A stretch of DNA of 64,000 nucleotides, from contig NZ_CP048289.1 in NCBI RefSeq assembly GCF_014084105.1, positions 4,659,922-4,723,921 on the forward strand, written 5' to 3'. The notes beneath the pieces are model-generated. The model searched no databases. It had not been told where the DNA came from and saw nothing but the letters and a program-made list of their open reading frames with translations. Position 1 is the first letter of the stretch. Each line of letters opens with the position of its first letter. A program made the position numbers and the translations under genes. This stretch comes from Streptacidiphilus sp. P02-A3a. GTDB taxonomy: Bacteria > Actinomycetota > Actinomycetes > Streptomycetales > Streptomycetaceae. This document shows positions 27,292 through 35,689 of this stretch, one piece after another.

Positions 27292-28482
27292 ATGAACCTT
27301 CGAGACGAAGGCCGACTGCGGGTCCTGCAGGCGCTGCACGCCACCGGCGGGACCAGTCGGCCGGAGCTGGTGCGGCTGACCAAGCTGTCCCGAGCGACCG
27401 TCTACGCCCTCGTCACCGACCTGATCGCCTCCGGCCTGGTCCGCGAGGAGAGCGGGTCGGCCGAGCCGGAGAACCGTTCGCTGGGCCGGCCCGCGCAGGT
27501 GCTGACCCTGCAACCGACCGCCGCGTACGCGGTAGGGGCGGACATCGGCCACACCCACGTCCGCGTCGCGCTGTGCGACCTGTACGGCGTACCCGTCTGG
27601 GACCACGTCGAGGCCGTCGAAGTCGACCGGGCCCCGCAGGCCACCCTCGACCTGGCCGCCGAGCTGGTCCACCAGGCGCTGCGGGAGTGCGACGCCCCGA
27701 TCGAGCGGGTGCTCGGCCTCGGCGTCGGGATCGCCTCCCCCGTCGGCGGGGACGGCGCCATGGTCGCCGAGGGGATCATGCCCGGCTGGACCGACGTGCG
27801 GCCGGGGCACGAGCTGGAGCGGCGCACCGGAATCCCCAGCCAGCTGATCAACGACGCCAACGCCGGGGCCCTGGCCGAGCACCTCTACGGCGCCGGCCGG
27901 GGCATCGACAACATGGTCTACGTACGCCTGTCCGCCGGTATCGGCGCCGGCATCGTGGCCGCCGGGCAGCTGCTGCTCGGCGTCAGCGGTCTGGCCGGGG
28001 AGATCGGGCACCTGCTGGCGATCGAGGACGGCCTGATCTGCCGCTGCGGCAACCGCGGCTGCCTGGAGACCATCGCCAGCCCGATAGCCATCGCCCGTCT
28101 GCTGCGCGACAGTTGGGACCACCCGGTCGCCCCCGACGAGCTGCCGGGGCTGCTCAGGGAGAACCGGGCGGGGGCCCGGCGGGCCGTGGAGGACGCCGGG
28201 GCGGCGGTGGGACGTGCCCTGGCGGGCGTGGTCACCCTGATCAACCCGCAGTTGATCGTCGTCGGCGGCGACCTGGCCGCGATCGGCGAGCCCCTGTTCG
28301 AATCGATGCGGCTCGCCATCGCCCGGCACGCGCTGCCGCACGCCGGTGCCCAGGTCCGGATCGTGGCCGGCGAACTCGGCCCGCGGGCCGAGGTGCGCGG
28401 CGCGGCCGGGCGGGTGCTCGCCCAGGCACCCCACCTGCTGGCCCTCACCAGCGGCGCCGACCCGCACGAACTACCCGCCTGA
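27292..28482 (+). CDS. ROK-family transcriptional regulator
   Basis: This 396-residue protein begins with an N-terminal winged HTH (RVLQALHATGGTSRPELVRL then LSRATVYALVTDL). A ROK sugar-kinase fold follows, with GADIGHTHVRVAL, NDANAGALAEHLYGAG and the zinc site His240 plus CRCGNRGC (Cys250, 252, 257). ROK repressors bind sugars or sugar phosphates to release DNA. Divergence from the arabinofuranosidase gene suggests control of arabinose-polymer use. The start is uncertain, since the frame is open upstream to 26848; this ATG gives the usual family N-terminus. Confidence 0.9.
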   Translation: MNLRDEGRLRVLQALHATGGTSRPELVRLTKLSRATVYALVTDLIASGLVREESGSAEPENRSLGRPAQVLTLQPTAAYAVGADIGHTHVRVALCDLYGVPVWDHVEAVEVDRAPQATLDLAAELVHQALRECDAPIERVLGLGVGIASPVGGDGAMVAEGIMPGWTDVRPGHELERRTGIPSQLINDANAGALAEHLYGAGRGIDNMVYVRLSAGIGAGIVAAGQLLLGVSGLAGEIGHLLAIEDGLICRCGNRGCLETIASPIAIARLLRDSWDHPVAPDELPGLLRENRAGARRAVEDAGAAVGRALAGVVTLINPQLIVVGGDLAAIGEPLFESMRLAIARHALPHAGAQVRIVAGELGPRAEVRGAAGRVLAQAPHLLALTSGADPHELPA

Positions 28483-28884
28483 CCCTTCCTCGTGCGTGCC
28501 GTCTCCCTGCGACATGCCCGTTCGGTGCCAGTGGGGTTGCCGTCGGTGACGTCGTGTCAGTCCGGTGGTGGTTGCCGATCAGATGGCCGGAGCAGGTTTT
28601 GGGGCGCGGTGACCGCGCTGGTCAAGGTGCTGTCTCCGGGTTGGCCGTGGTGGGCGGGTCCGGGTGCGGCAGTCGTGTGCCTCATGGTCTGCATATGCGG
28701 CAAGTGGGCGTGGCACCGGCGAAGCGCGACGCTCGCCTGTACCGCGGCACCTACGATCGCGTAGTAGATCAAGCTCTGCGATAATCCCCACGTGGGACGC
28801 GGGGATCCGACCACCGCACTGTCGGCCGTTGGAGTCTCCCCTGATCCATGTGGGCATTCACCGCCGGCCACGCGACGCGAGGCC
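28483..28884. other. Intergenic, no gene supported; palindrome near 28787
   Basis: No recognisable coding content on either strand. CCCACGTGGG (28787-28796) sits within a larger ATCCCC...GGGGAT inverted repeat, possibly an operator or promoter element for the next gene. Confidence 0.4.
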
Positions 28885-29607
28885 ATGAAGCAGGGGGCTG
28901 AAACACACGTGACCTTGCTGAGAGATGCACTGACGGGCAATCACTACCCAGGCCGCGGCGTGCTGTGGTGCAGGACCGGCGACGGCACCATGCTCGGCGC
29001 CTACTTCCTCACCGGGCGCAGTCCCGCGTCCCAGGCCCGCACCCTGCAGCGCACCGCCGGAGACGAGCTGATCGTCGCCCCTGCGGACGCGCGCCAGCAT
29101 GACCATCTTCGGCACTACGTTGCCGCCCGTCAGAGCGGGGACTTGCTGATCTTCGGCAACGGGGAGCAGGTCTCCACGGTCTCCGACCGCCTCGGTTCGG
29201 GGCTGGCCCCGATCCTGGCCCTGGACGAGCTGGACTACGAACCAGACCCGCCGATCTTCACTCCACGCCTGACGGTAATCGCGGACAACCACGAGGGCGG
29301 TCAGGCATGGTTCGGCGCCGCCCGGCACAGCACGGGGAGCCGCGCCGCCACCAACCGGCTCACCCTCCACGTCAGCGACCTGGCTCCTGGTGAGGGAGTG
29401 CTCATGACGACCTATCACTCCGACAGGCAAGGTATCGCTACCGGCGCCCCCTTCACGGAGGTCCGGACAACCGAGGACAACCGCACCGACCTGCTGGACG
29501 AGCTGTGGTCGGCCCTGCCACCCGAACTCCGGATCGCGGCGGCGGTCTTCGCGCCCGGAGGGCTCGCGAGCGCCGACATTCGACAAGCAGCCGAGACTCG
29601 CGTCTGA
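28885..29607 (+). CDS. IMP cyclohydrolase-like protein (PurO-type fold)
   Basis: This 240-residue protein resembles the IMP_cyclohyd family: YPGRGVLWCRTGDGTMLGAY, FLTGRSPASQAR and DLLIFGNGEQVS. Archaeal PurO closes FAICAR to IMP in purine synthesis. Actinobacteria already have PurH, and homologues like this lack an assigned role, so a different NTN-hydrolase-like reaction is possible. A GTG at 28909 is an alternative start that fits the family N-terminus; the ATG at 28885 has a better ribosome site (GCGAGG). Confidence 0.55.
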   Translation: MKQGAETHVTLLRDALTGNHYPGRGVLWCRTGDGTMLGAYFLTGRSPASQARTLQRTAGDELIVAPADARQHDHLRHYVAARQSGDLLIFGNGEQVSTVSDRLGSGLAPILALDELDYEPDPPIFTPRLTVIADNHEGGQAWFGAARHSTGSRAATNRLTLHVSDLAPGEGVLMTTYHSDRQGIATGAPFTEVRTTEDNRTDLLDELWSALPPELRIAAAVFAPGGLASADIRQAAETRV

Positions 29608-29683
29608 CGATTGCCCGGCGCCGATTCCGAGCTCGGTGCCGGACGTCCCCGCGGCAAGAGCCACTTCAGGAACAGGGACGCGG

Positions 29684-29925
29684 CTGGCGGATCCCGCCGA
29701 GCACGGCGTCCACCACCGCCTGGCGTCCGAACTCGTACCGCAGCTGCCCCGCTGGCGCAGCGTCGGATCGGCGCGCAGGAGCCGCTCCACGAGTGCCCGC
29801 TCGACCGGGTAGCCCTCGTGGCGGTAGGACAGCTCGGCACAGACGGCGGCTGCCCGCGCGTGCGGCGACCGGCACCTGCTGTACCCGGGATGCTCGGCAC
29901 ACGGTGCTCCGTAGCCCGGGATCAT
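29684..29925 (-). pseudogene. 5' fragment of SAM-dependent methyltransferase, copy 1 (frameshifted)
   Basis: The frame from ATG 29925 (MIPGYGAPCAEHPGYSRC...) matches the N-terminus of the copy at 35447-35689, then loses frame through a one-base deletion near 29750 (CTGCCCCGCTGG instead of CTGCGCCGACTGG). The 250-bp segment 29684-29933 is about 95% identical to 35447-35697, in the same orientation. No methyltransferase core follows, so it is a dead fragment. Confidence 0.75.
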
Positions 29926-30100
29926 GATCGTCGATCGCTGTCGTCCTTGCCCTGGGTCAGCGCCGACCTGGCCCAGGGCAATTGCCACCGCAGCGTGATT
30001 CTCTGGCGAGGTTGAGCCTTCGGGCCTGTCTTCGGCACGATCACCCCGGGTCCGGCCGGCGCTAACCCTGGGTGAGAACCGCCGCCGATCGGGAACTCCA

Positions 30101-30577
30101 CTATGACCGCGTCGCTCCCTGCGGCCAGAGGACTCGCACTGGCACGCCCATGCGCTCGGCGTAGGCCACCACGTCAGCGGTGCCTCCGTAGCCTCCGGCC
30201 GGTTTCCCGTCCCACACGGCCAGTAGCTCGTCTGCGAGTCCTACGAGGACCTCGCTGCCCGCCATGTGTGCGTTCGAGTCGGAAGCGGTCAGGCCGGTGT
30301 GGTGGACCTCAGCGGCGCGGACCAGGAGCGCGTCGTACACAGGGTGGTGCCAGTCGGGGAGGCTGTCGCGGTACTCCTCGGCGGGGATGACGGCTTCCAG
30401 ACGTCCGCCGTGGTCCAGGGCGGCCTGGGCGAACCAGCTGTCCGGGCCGTCCGCTATGCACGACACCGCGACCAGCTCCCCGGCGACGTAGCCGTCTATG
30501 GCCGTGGCCAGGAGCTGTCGGACCTGCTCCTCGACCTCGGCGGTCAGTCCACGGTGGCCAGTGATCCCAACGCGCAT
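30101..30577 (-). CDS. SLOG-like Rossmann-fold protein
   Basis: The 158-residue protein begins MRVGITGHRGL and has a GGYGGTADVVAYAERMGVPV end after LADELLAVWDGKP. This is the layout of SLOG/LOG domains (the TIGR00725/DprA-like fold), which bind nucleotides or nucleotide-derived ligands and are often tied to nucleotide-signalling or conflict systems. Ribosome site GGAGGGG. It lies 12 bp after the XRE regulator gene on the same strand, forming an operon, and faces away from the radical SAM locus. Confidence 0.65.
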   Translation of the reverse strand: MRVGITGHRGLTAEVEEQVRQLLATAIDGYVAGELVAVSCIADGPDSWFAQAALDHGGRLEAVIPAEEYRDSLPDWHHPVYDALLVRAAEVHHTGLTASDSNAHMAGSEVLVGLADELLAVWDGKPAGGYGGTADVVAYAERMGVPVRVLWPQGATRS

Positions 30578-30589
30578 CAGATGCCCCTC

Positions 30590-31828
30590 CTACAAATAGA
30601 CGCCGTGCAGGCGCTCATCGAACTCCCTGACCACCTTCGGTGGCGAGGTACTGGTGATGGATCGGCGGACGGTCCGAGCCCGTTCCACGATCCGGCCGGA
30701 TCGGTACTCGATGCCGGTGTCCAGCGCGCGTGACGCGAGGGCGAAGGCGGCCTCTACCCGTCCGGCAGCAAGGTGACCGGCGGCGATATCGAGGACCACC
30801 AGGGCGCGCTGCTTGGCGTGGCCGGTGGCGAGAGCGGCGGTGTCTGCGGTGAGCACCCAGTCCGCCAGGCCCAGGCGGGCACCGCAGGTGACCCGGCAGG
30901 CAGCGACCTTGGCCTCATCGAACACGAAGACCCAGGGCCACGGAGGCGGCCCCTCCAGCGGCAGGCGTTCGGCTGTCGCCCGGCTGCGGATCAGGGCACG
31001 GTCGGCGGCGCGCTGGTCGCCGGCAGCGGCGTGGGCCAGGGCCTCGACCGAGGAGAGCCACGCGTCAGCGATAGCCGGACGCTGCGGACCCAGGGACCGC
31101 CGGGCAGCACTGGCCAGGGTCAGGGCCTGCGCGCCGTTACCGGCGTGCGCCTCGAACTGCGCGAGGCTGCCGATCTGGTAGGCGGCCAGCAGCGAGTCTC
31201 CGGCCGACCGGGCTGCTTTGATCGCCGAGCCGTACCAGGTGCGGGCTGATCCGTTGTCGCCCATGTCCCAGGCCAGCCATGCCGCCAGGCTAGCGGCCTC
31301 GCTGCCGACACCCGCCAGCCGGGGTCGCTGACCGGCGGGGGCCGACTGGGCGAGGGACTGGATCAGTCTCATATGGGCATGTACGGGCTCTGCGAGGTCC
31401 CGCGATGGCGTCGAACCGTCCAAGCGCCGGTATGCGGTCGTGTTCAGCCGCAGTGCCGCGCTCTGCTGGTGCGCGGCCTCGTGCAGCTCAGGCAGTACCG
31501 CCAGGGCGGGTGCGGCTGCCGCAGCGGCCACTCCGCCTAGAAATTCTCGGCGTTCCACCTGCTCGGTTCCATCTCTTGCGATCCCGCTGGGTTCAGCGAG
31601 CCCGACCATTGCGGCCGGGATATCCAGGTGGGCGGACGCCGCCGCGAGGAGGTCCGTGGCGTACGAGCCCGAGCCTCGCTTCTCCAGTCGGGAGACCGCC
31701 GATTGCGAGAGCCCACATGCCTCCCCTAACTGTTGCTGGGTCATCCGTGCTGACTTGCGGGCCAACTCGATGACCTTGCCGTAGTTCCCGGCGCGAGATG
31801 CCTCCCTGGCTGCTGCCCGCCAATCCAC
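30590..31828 (-). CDS. XRE regulator with TPR-like C-terminal region
   Basis: A 412-residue protein. Residues about 20-75 are an XRE helix-turn-helix (LARKSARMTQQQLGEACGL, then SQSAVSRLEKRG). Next come the RREFLGG...AAAAAP stretch and a long helical region resembling TPRs (AAWLAWDMGDNGSARTWYGS, ALTLASAARRSLGP), a design common in streptomycete regulators that sense signals through helical repeats. It is operonic with the SLOG gene and divergent from three tiny genes and the radical SAM gene, which it may control. A related but broken gene lies at 40698-41901. Confidence 0.87.
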   Translation of the reverse strand: MDWRAAAREASRAGNYGKVIELARKSARMTQQQLGEACGLSQSAVSRLEKRGSGSYATDLLAAASAHLDIPAAMVGLAEPSGIARDGTEQVERREFLGGVAAAAAAPALAVLPELHEAAHQQSAALRLNTTAYRRLDGSTPSRDLAEPVHAHMRLIQSLAQSAPAGQRPRLAGVGSEAASLAAWLAWDMGDNGSARTWYGSAIKAARSAGDSLLAAYQIGSLAQFEAHAGNGAQALTLASAARRSLGPQRPAIADAWLSSVEALAHAAAGDQRAADRALIRSRATAERLPLEGPPPWPWVFVFDEAKVAACRVTCGARLGLADWVLTADTAALATGHAKQRALVVLDIAAGHLAAGRVEAAFALASRALDTGIEYRSGRIVERARTVRRSITSTSPPKVVREFDERLHGVYL

Positions 31829-32090
31829 CGTCTACCCCCCACGTTACGAGTTTCGACCCGCTGGCGACCGCATCGGTACCCGCTCCGCGCATATCCGTAT
31901 GCGGTCGCCGCATCGGCGATGGTCCCACGGACGGCTAAGGATTTTGACTGGACGTCAGCGGCTTCCGAAGCTGGCCAACGAGTCTCCTCGTTCCCCCGGA
32001 GGGCTGTCCCGAAGCGCCGCCGTCCGGCCACATCCCCCGTTGGGGCCGGGCGGCGGCAGCCACCTCCCACGTCCGCCAGGAGTCCCGCCC

Positions 32091-32318
32091 GTGACATCAC
32101 CACCACCCCTTCCGCGCCGGATGCCCGCCGACCGGGTACGCAGCACCCAGCTCGCAGACGCCTCGGACTGGACTGCATGGTCCGACCCGCAGGAGGCAAC
32201 CGAACGTGCACCGGGAGAACCCTGCCTGGTGGGGAACCCGTTCGCGGGACAGCTGAGGATTTGGCCGTCCGGGCACGGCGAGGACGTCCGGGAGTCCAGC
32301 GAGGCGTGCCATGACTGA
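32091..32318 (+). CDS. Small hypothetical protein (first of three overlapping small genes)
   Basis: A 75-residue frame from GTG after a GGAG site. The protein is acidic and hydrophilic (DASDWTAWSDPQEATERAPG, GEDVRESSEACHD). No family recognised. The stop overlaps the next start (ATGACTGA), which supports translation. Confidence 0.45.
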   Translation: MTSPPPLPRRMPADRVRSTQLADASDWTAWSDPQEATERAPGEPCLVGNPFAGQLRIWPSGHGEDVRESSEACHD

Positions 32319-32412
32319 TCGGCCTATGGCACACAGGTTCCAGCTGGAGCAGTGGCGCGGTTGGCAGGCGTGGCGTCGCCGGTATCGGTACGAGAAGGCG
32401 GGGCGGCCGTGA
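32311..32412 (+). CDS. 33-residue basic peptide
   Basis: The frame MTDRPMAHRFQLEQWRGW...RRYRYEKAGRP is very basic and Trp/Arg-rich. It overlaps the preceding stop by 8 bp, and its own stop overlaps the next ATG (TGATG). Such coupling argues that it is translated. It could be a leader peptide or small partner; function is unknown. Confidence 0.4.
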   Translation: MTDRPMAHRFQLEQWRGWQAWRRRYRYEKAGRP

Positions 32413-32618
32413 TGACCGATGAACCGCCCGTGATCGCACGGCATGCCATGACCATCCGGGTGAAGAAGGAGACCGTCGCTGGCGAGTGGGTCGAGGTCAG
32501 CTCCCAGGCCGTCGAGAGCGACTACCGGCCTTCCGGCATCTACTCGCTGGGCCACTGGCCCGTCTGCCGGTGCGAGCGCCACCGAGGACCCGAGCCGGAG
32601 ACCCGACCGGCCCCATGA
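32412..32618 (+). CDS. Small hypothetical protein (third of the trio)
   Basis: The 68-residue frame MTDEPPVIARHAMTIRVKKE... has a beta-strand-like middle (TVAGEWVEVSSQAVESDY) and a CRCERH motif near the end, a possible metal site. It is followed immediately by a strong hairpin terminator, so the trio is a separate unit from the radical SAM gene downstream. Confidence 0.5.
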   Translation: MTDEPPVIARHAMTIRVKKETVAGEWVEVSSQAVESDYRPSGIYSLGHWPVCRCERHRGPEPETRPAP

Positions 32619-32620
32619 GC

Positions 32621-32667
32621 GGGGTGCCCGGCCGCAAGCCCTGGCGGACGACACGGCCGGGCACCCC
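32621..32667 (+). terminator. Hairpin terminator after the small-gene trio
   Basis: GGGGTGCCCGGCCG (32621-32634) pairs perfectly with CGGCCGGGCACCCC (32654-32667): a 14-bp GC stem with a 19-base loop, three bases after the stop codon. There is no long T run, as usual in high-GC actinomycetes. Confidence 0.7.
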
Positions 32668-32833
32668 TTCACCAAGCTCCGCCGGCGTACCCCGGGCGGA
32701 CGCGGCGGCTCCGGGCTTTCGCTCCCCTGCGGCGGGGTCGCCGCACCCTTCCCGGAACTCACCCCCCGGACCGGCCCCGACGGGGCGATCCTGGAAGGGG
32801 TGACCCGCCTTCGACCAGATCGAGGTAGCCGTC

Positions 32834-33646
32834 ATGACCGCTCGGAGCATTGTCAGCGCAGACCAGGCCACGTCCTGCTACTTCCGGACCTCGGTCGATC
32901 ACCCCAACCGCAAGGCGCTGATCCAGATCCACGAGCCCTGCAACCTGGGGTGCGCGCACTGCTTCGTGTCCGCCTTGAAGGACGGAGCCACGATGCCCCT
33001 GGACCTGATCCGGTCGCACGTCATCCCCCAGCTCCTGGCCGCCCGCGTGAACCGGGTGACCCTGACCGGCGGCGAGCCGTTCCTGCACGCGGATTTCCTG
33101 GACGTGGTGCGGGCCTTCCGCGAGGCGGGCATGGGGGTGGGCCTGTGCACCAACGCCACCTTGGCCACGGACGACACCATCGCCGCCCTGGTCGAGATCG
33201 GGGGGGTGCACGTCAACGTCTCGTTGGACGGCTTCGCCGCCGACTCCCACGGCAAGTTCCGGGGCGACCGGGCCTCGTTCCAGGTCACCGTGGACACCGT
33301 GCGGAAGTTCGCCGCCGCCGGTCTGCTCCAGGGGCTGCTGTGCACCCCGAACAGTCTGGCCGAGGACGAGGAGTACGCCCAGCTGTGCGCTTTCGCCACC
33401 GAGCAGGGGGCCTCGTACGTGCTGATGAACCCGCTGTCGAGCATGGGGCGCGGGGTCAAGAGCCAGGGCAAGCTGGCCCAGCCGGACGACCACATGCGGC
33501 ACATCCACGACCTGACGACGCCGTTCGCCAGCGACACCATGGACTTGGTCCACATTCGGTTCCCCAACGACTCCAAGCCGCTGGCGAACTGCGAGTCGGG
33601 TCGCGGGACGGCGCGCTGCCGGCGGTCCAACCGACCAGCACCCTGA
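32834..33646 (+). pseudogene. Radical SAM protein, N-terminal part of a split gene
   Basis: The frame carries a radical SAM core with the 4Fe-4S motif CNLGCAHC (Cys36, 40, 43), TLTGGEPFLHADFLD, GLCTNATL and VNVSLDG. It loses similarity after HIRFPNDSKPLANCESG (about 33608), ending in unrelated RGTARCRRSNRPAP. Proteins of this type continue into a SPASM domain. A frame with a perfect SPASM Cys pattern occurs on the same strand at 43715-43936, so the gene appears to have been cut there. A GAGG site precedes the ATG. Any product would keep the first cluster but lack the auxiliary ones. Confidence 0.75.
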
Positions 33647-33649
33647 GCC

Positions 33650-33826
33650 CTACTCCTGGCCGGCCGGTGCCAGGGACGCTTCCGGGACGCCCAGGGCGAC
33701 CGCGACAGCGCGCTGCGCCGCGCTCCACTCCTGGGCAGTCACCGTCTCGTCGTCCGCGACGCTGTTCAACCATCCGGTGATCTCGTTCGGGTGCAGGCGG
33801 TCCAGGTCGGTCGGAATCTTCAGCAC
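33650..33826 (-). CDS. Small hypothetical protein coupled to histidine phosphatase
   Basis: The 58-residue frame from GTG overlaps the end of the histidine-phosphatase gene by 7 bp. The sequence LKIPTDLDRLHPNEITGWLN, then TAQEWSAAQRAVAVALGVPE is compact and helix-rich, with good coding character. No known domain. It abuts the broken end of the radical SAM gene. Confidence 0.55.
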   Translation of the reverse strand: MLKIPTDLDRLHPNEITGWLNSVADDETVTAQEWSAAQRAVAVALGVPEASLAPAGQE

Positions 33827-34434
33827 AGCGGCATTCCCGTCGGTCGGCTGGTCGGCTGGTCGGCTGCGTCAGGGACGGCAGGGTGGTCGGCCTGTCCCGC
33901 CAGGACGGAGCGGGCCGGGGCGAGTGGGGGTTCGAGGACAGCGGCTTGGACCGGGACCATCCGCAGCCGGGACAGCAAGTGTTCCAGTGCCCATCGGTTG
34001 GCCGAGTGGGCGATCACCAGGATCCTGCTGCCGTTCCATTCGGTGGCGAGGTCATGGAGGAAGGCATCGGTGGCGGTGACGACCTGGCGGTAGCTCTGAC
34101 CGCCGGGGAATGGATTGTCGATGTGCTGGGCTCGCTGGGCGGCGACAAGGCAGACCGGGCTTCCGTTGTGGTCGCCGTAGTTGCACTCCCGCAGTCGGAT
34201 GTCCTGGTGGATCGGGGGCCGACCGCCGGGGAACGCGATCTGGGCTGTCTGGACGGCGCGTTGTAGGTCGGAGGTGAACACAGCCGCGAAGCCATCGCCC
34301 GGCCGGCGCTCGCCCAGCTCACGGGCCTGGCGGCGGCCCAGTTCCGAGAGCCGGCCCGGGAGCCAGCCGGTGGCGATGTCGGCCTCGTTGTCGGTGGTGG
34401 TGGCGTGCGTATCGTAGACGATCTCGACTGCCAT
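33820..34434 (-). CDS. Histidine phosphatase-superfamily protein with THA instead of RHG
   Basis: A 204-residue branch-1-like phosphoglycerate-mutase fold: GWLPGRLSELGRRQARELGE, FTSDLQRAVQTAQIAF, RLRECNYGDHNG and VIAHSANRWALEHLL with the second catalytic His. The usual N-terminal RHG is YDTHATTTDNE, so the nucleophile His is present but the preceding Arg is Thr. The last 45 residues (after HLLSRLRM) look atypical and may reflect a frameshift. It is coupled to a small downstream ORF. Confidence 0.8.
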   Translation of the reverse strand: MAVEIVYDTHATTTDNEADIATGWLPGRLSELGRRQARELGERRPGDGFAAVFTSDLQRAVQTAQIAFPGGRPPIHQDIRLRECNYGDHNGSPVCLVAAQRAQHIDNPFPGGQSYRQVVTATDAFLHDLATEWNGSRILVIAHSANRWALEHLLSRLRMVPVQAAVLEPPLAPARSVLAGQADHPAVPDAADQPTSRPTGMPLC

Positions 34435-34488
34435 CAGGGCTCCCAGATGTTCTCGACAGGTCAGGCGATGTCGGCGAGTGGGCGACCC

Positions 34489-34714
34489 CCCCAGTGGATG
34501 CCTTTCTCGCTGCGGATGCGGGCGCGTTCACGGCGCTGGACGGCGAGTACGTCGAGGTGGCGGAGATCGCTTCCCGGACGTGCGGTGATCGTTTCCCCCG
34601 GGCACTTCACGCCTACTCGCGCTGGCGCAACGCCAACGCCCGCCACCACGACGTCCTGGCCGCCGAACGCAGGGAACGCGCCCGCATACGCAGCGAGAAG
34701 GGTATCCGCTGGGG
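34489..34714. repeat. Imperfect 41-bp inverted repeat inside two opposing short frames
   Basis: 34489-34529 and 34674-34714 are inverted copies with four mismatches in 41 positions. Read outward, each encodes a C-terminal RERARIRSEKGI-WGGRP, one in a plus frame (34494-34742), one in a minus frame (34461-34730). It looks like two copies of the 3' end of one small gene joined head to head; which frame, if any, is expressed is unclear. Confidence 0.65.
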
Positions 34715-34770
34715 TGGACGGCCCCCGCACCCCTCAGCCTGACGCTACCCGGCGAACCAAAGCGGGCCCG

Positions 34771-35265
34771 CTAGTCTTTGTAGACCGGCTGATCGGTACG
34801 GCCAGTGGCCTGCCGCCAGTGCGAGCAGATCGTGTCAACGCTCGTCCGGAAGCCCGATTCGTTCTGGCCCCGCTGTGACTGCATCGCTCCAGGAAGCACC
34901 ACCGGACGACCATGCAGCAGGTGGACACGTACGACCCACCACGATCCTCCCCGTCCTGACCGACGCTGGGCTTCGACCATGGTGACGTCACTCCAAGGAA
35001 TGCGTCGACGGCTCACCAGCGTCCGCAGCCGCATGCCTTCGGGTGCCAGTTCGGTCACGCCGAACATCCGGTTGACCATGTAGAAGGCACATGGAAACCA
35101 GATAACTGCGAGCAGCGCGGGCAAGAACCACCGCGCCGCTGCATGCGCAGCGAAGACCATGTACAGCGCCCACGCCCCCATCAGGAGAGTCAGGACACCA
35201 AAGGCGAGCAACGCGGAACGCCGCTCCCTCCGGCTGAATGCTATGCGGGACTCGGTCACGCGCAC
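34771..35265 (-). CDS. Small membrane protein with PH-like domain
   Basis: This 164-residue protein has two membrane helices (about 17-60: LLAFGVLTLLMGAWALYMVF and FLPALLAVIWFPCAFYMVN). A beta-rich domain follows, with GMRLRTLVSRRRIPWSDVTM and WWVVRVHLLHGRPVVLPG, the pattern of bacterial PH (bPH2/DUF2581-type) proteins. Function is unknown. It is flanked by repeats and methyltransferase fragments. Confidence 0.65.
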   Translation of the reverse strand: MRVTESRIAFSRRERRSALLAFGVLTLLMGAWALYMVFAAHAAARWFLPALLAVIWFPCAFYMVNRMFGVTELAPEGMRLRTLVSRRRIPWSDVTMVEAQRRSGRGGSWWVVRVHLLHGRPVVLPGAMQSQRGQNESGFRTSVDTICSHWRQATGRTDQPVYKD

Positions 35266-35446
35266 ATGCTAGCCAGAACCATAGGAACCAGTCCTCGGCC
35301 GACCGTGTCGCCAGTCGATGCGGCTCGGAACAGACCCTTGGCCACCAGCCGGGCGTGTCGGTAACCCGGCGAACCATCCCGGTAAGAGCACTAGCCGAGC
35401 GGCGCGGCCGTCGCGGCGGCGGGTAGCCGCAGCCCAGGTCCACGTA

Positions 35447-35689
35447 CTGGCGGATCCCGCCGAGCGCGGCGTCCACCACCGCCTGGCGTCCGAACTCGTA
35501 CCGCAGCTGCGCCGACTGGCGCAGCGTCGGATCGGCGCGCAGGAGCCGCTCCACGAGTGCCCGGTCGACCGGCCGGCCCTCATCGCGGCCGGACAGCTCG
35601 GCACAGACGGCGGCTGCCCGCGCGTGCGGCGACCGGCACCTGCTGTACCCGGGATGCTCGGCACACGGTGCTCCGTAGCCCGGGATCAT
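35447..35689 (-). pseudogene. 5' fragment of SAM-dependent methyltransferase, copy 2
   Basis: The frame MIPGYGAPCAEHPGYSRC..., then ALVERLLRADPTLRQSAQLR and GGIRQYVDLGCGYP, matches the first third of the DUF574/Methyltransf_19 methyltransferases common in actinomycetes, ending at SAM motif I. After 35447 the sequence is unrelated, so the catalytic domain is missing. Its ATG overlaps the stop of the multi-HTH gene (ATGA), suggesting that they were once one coupled operon. A second copy lies at 29684-29925. Confidence 0.75.

Noticed and set aside
32834..33646. Prokaryotic viperin identity for the radical SAM protein
   Set aside because: A nearby nucleotide kinase suggested it, but the core resembles SPASM-type enzymes and a SPASM end exists at 43.7 kb; viperins lack a SPASM domain.
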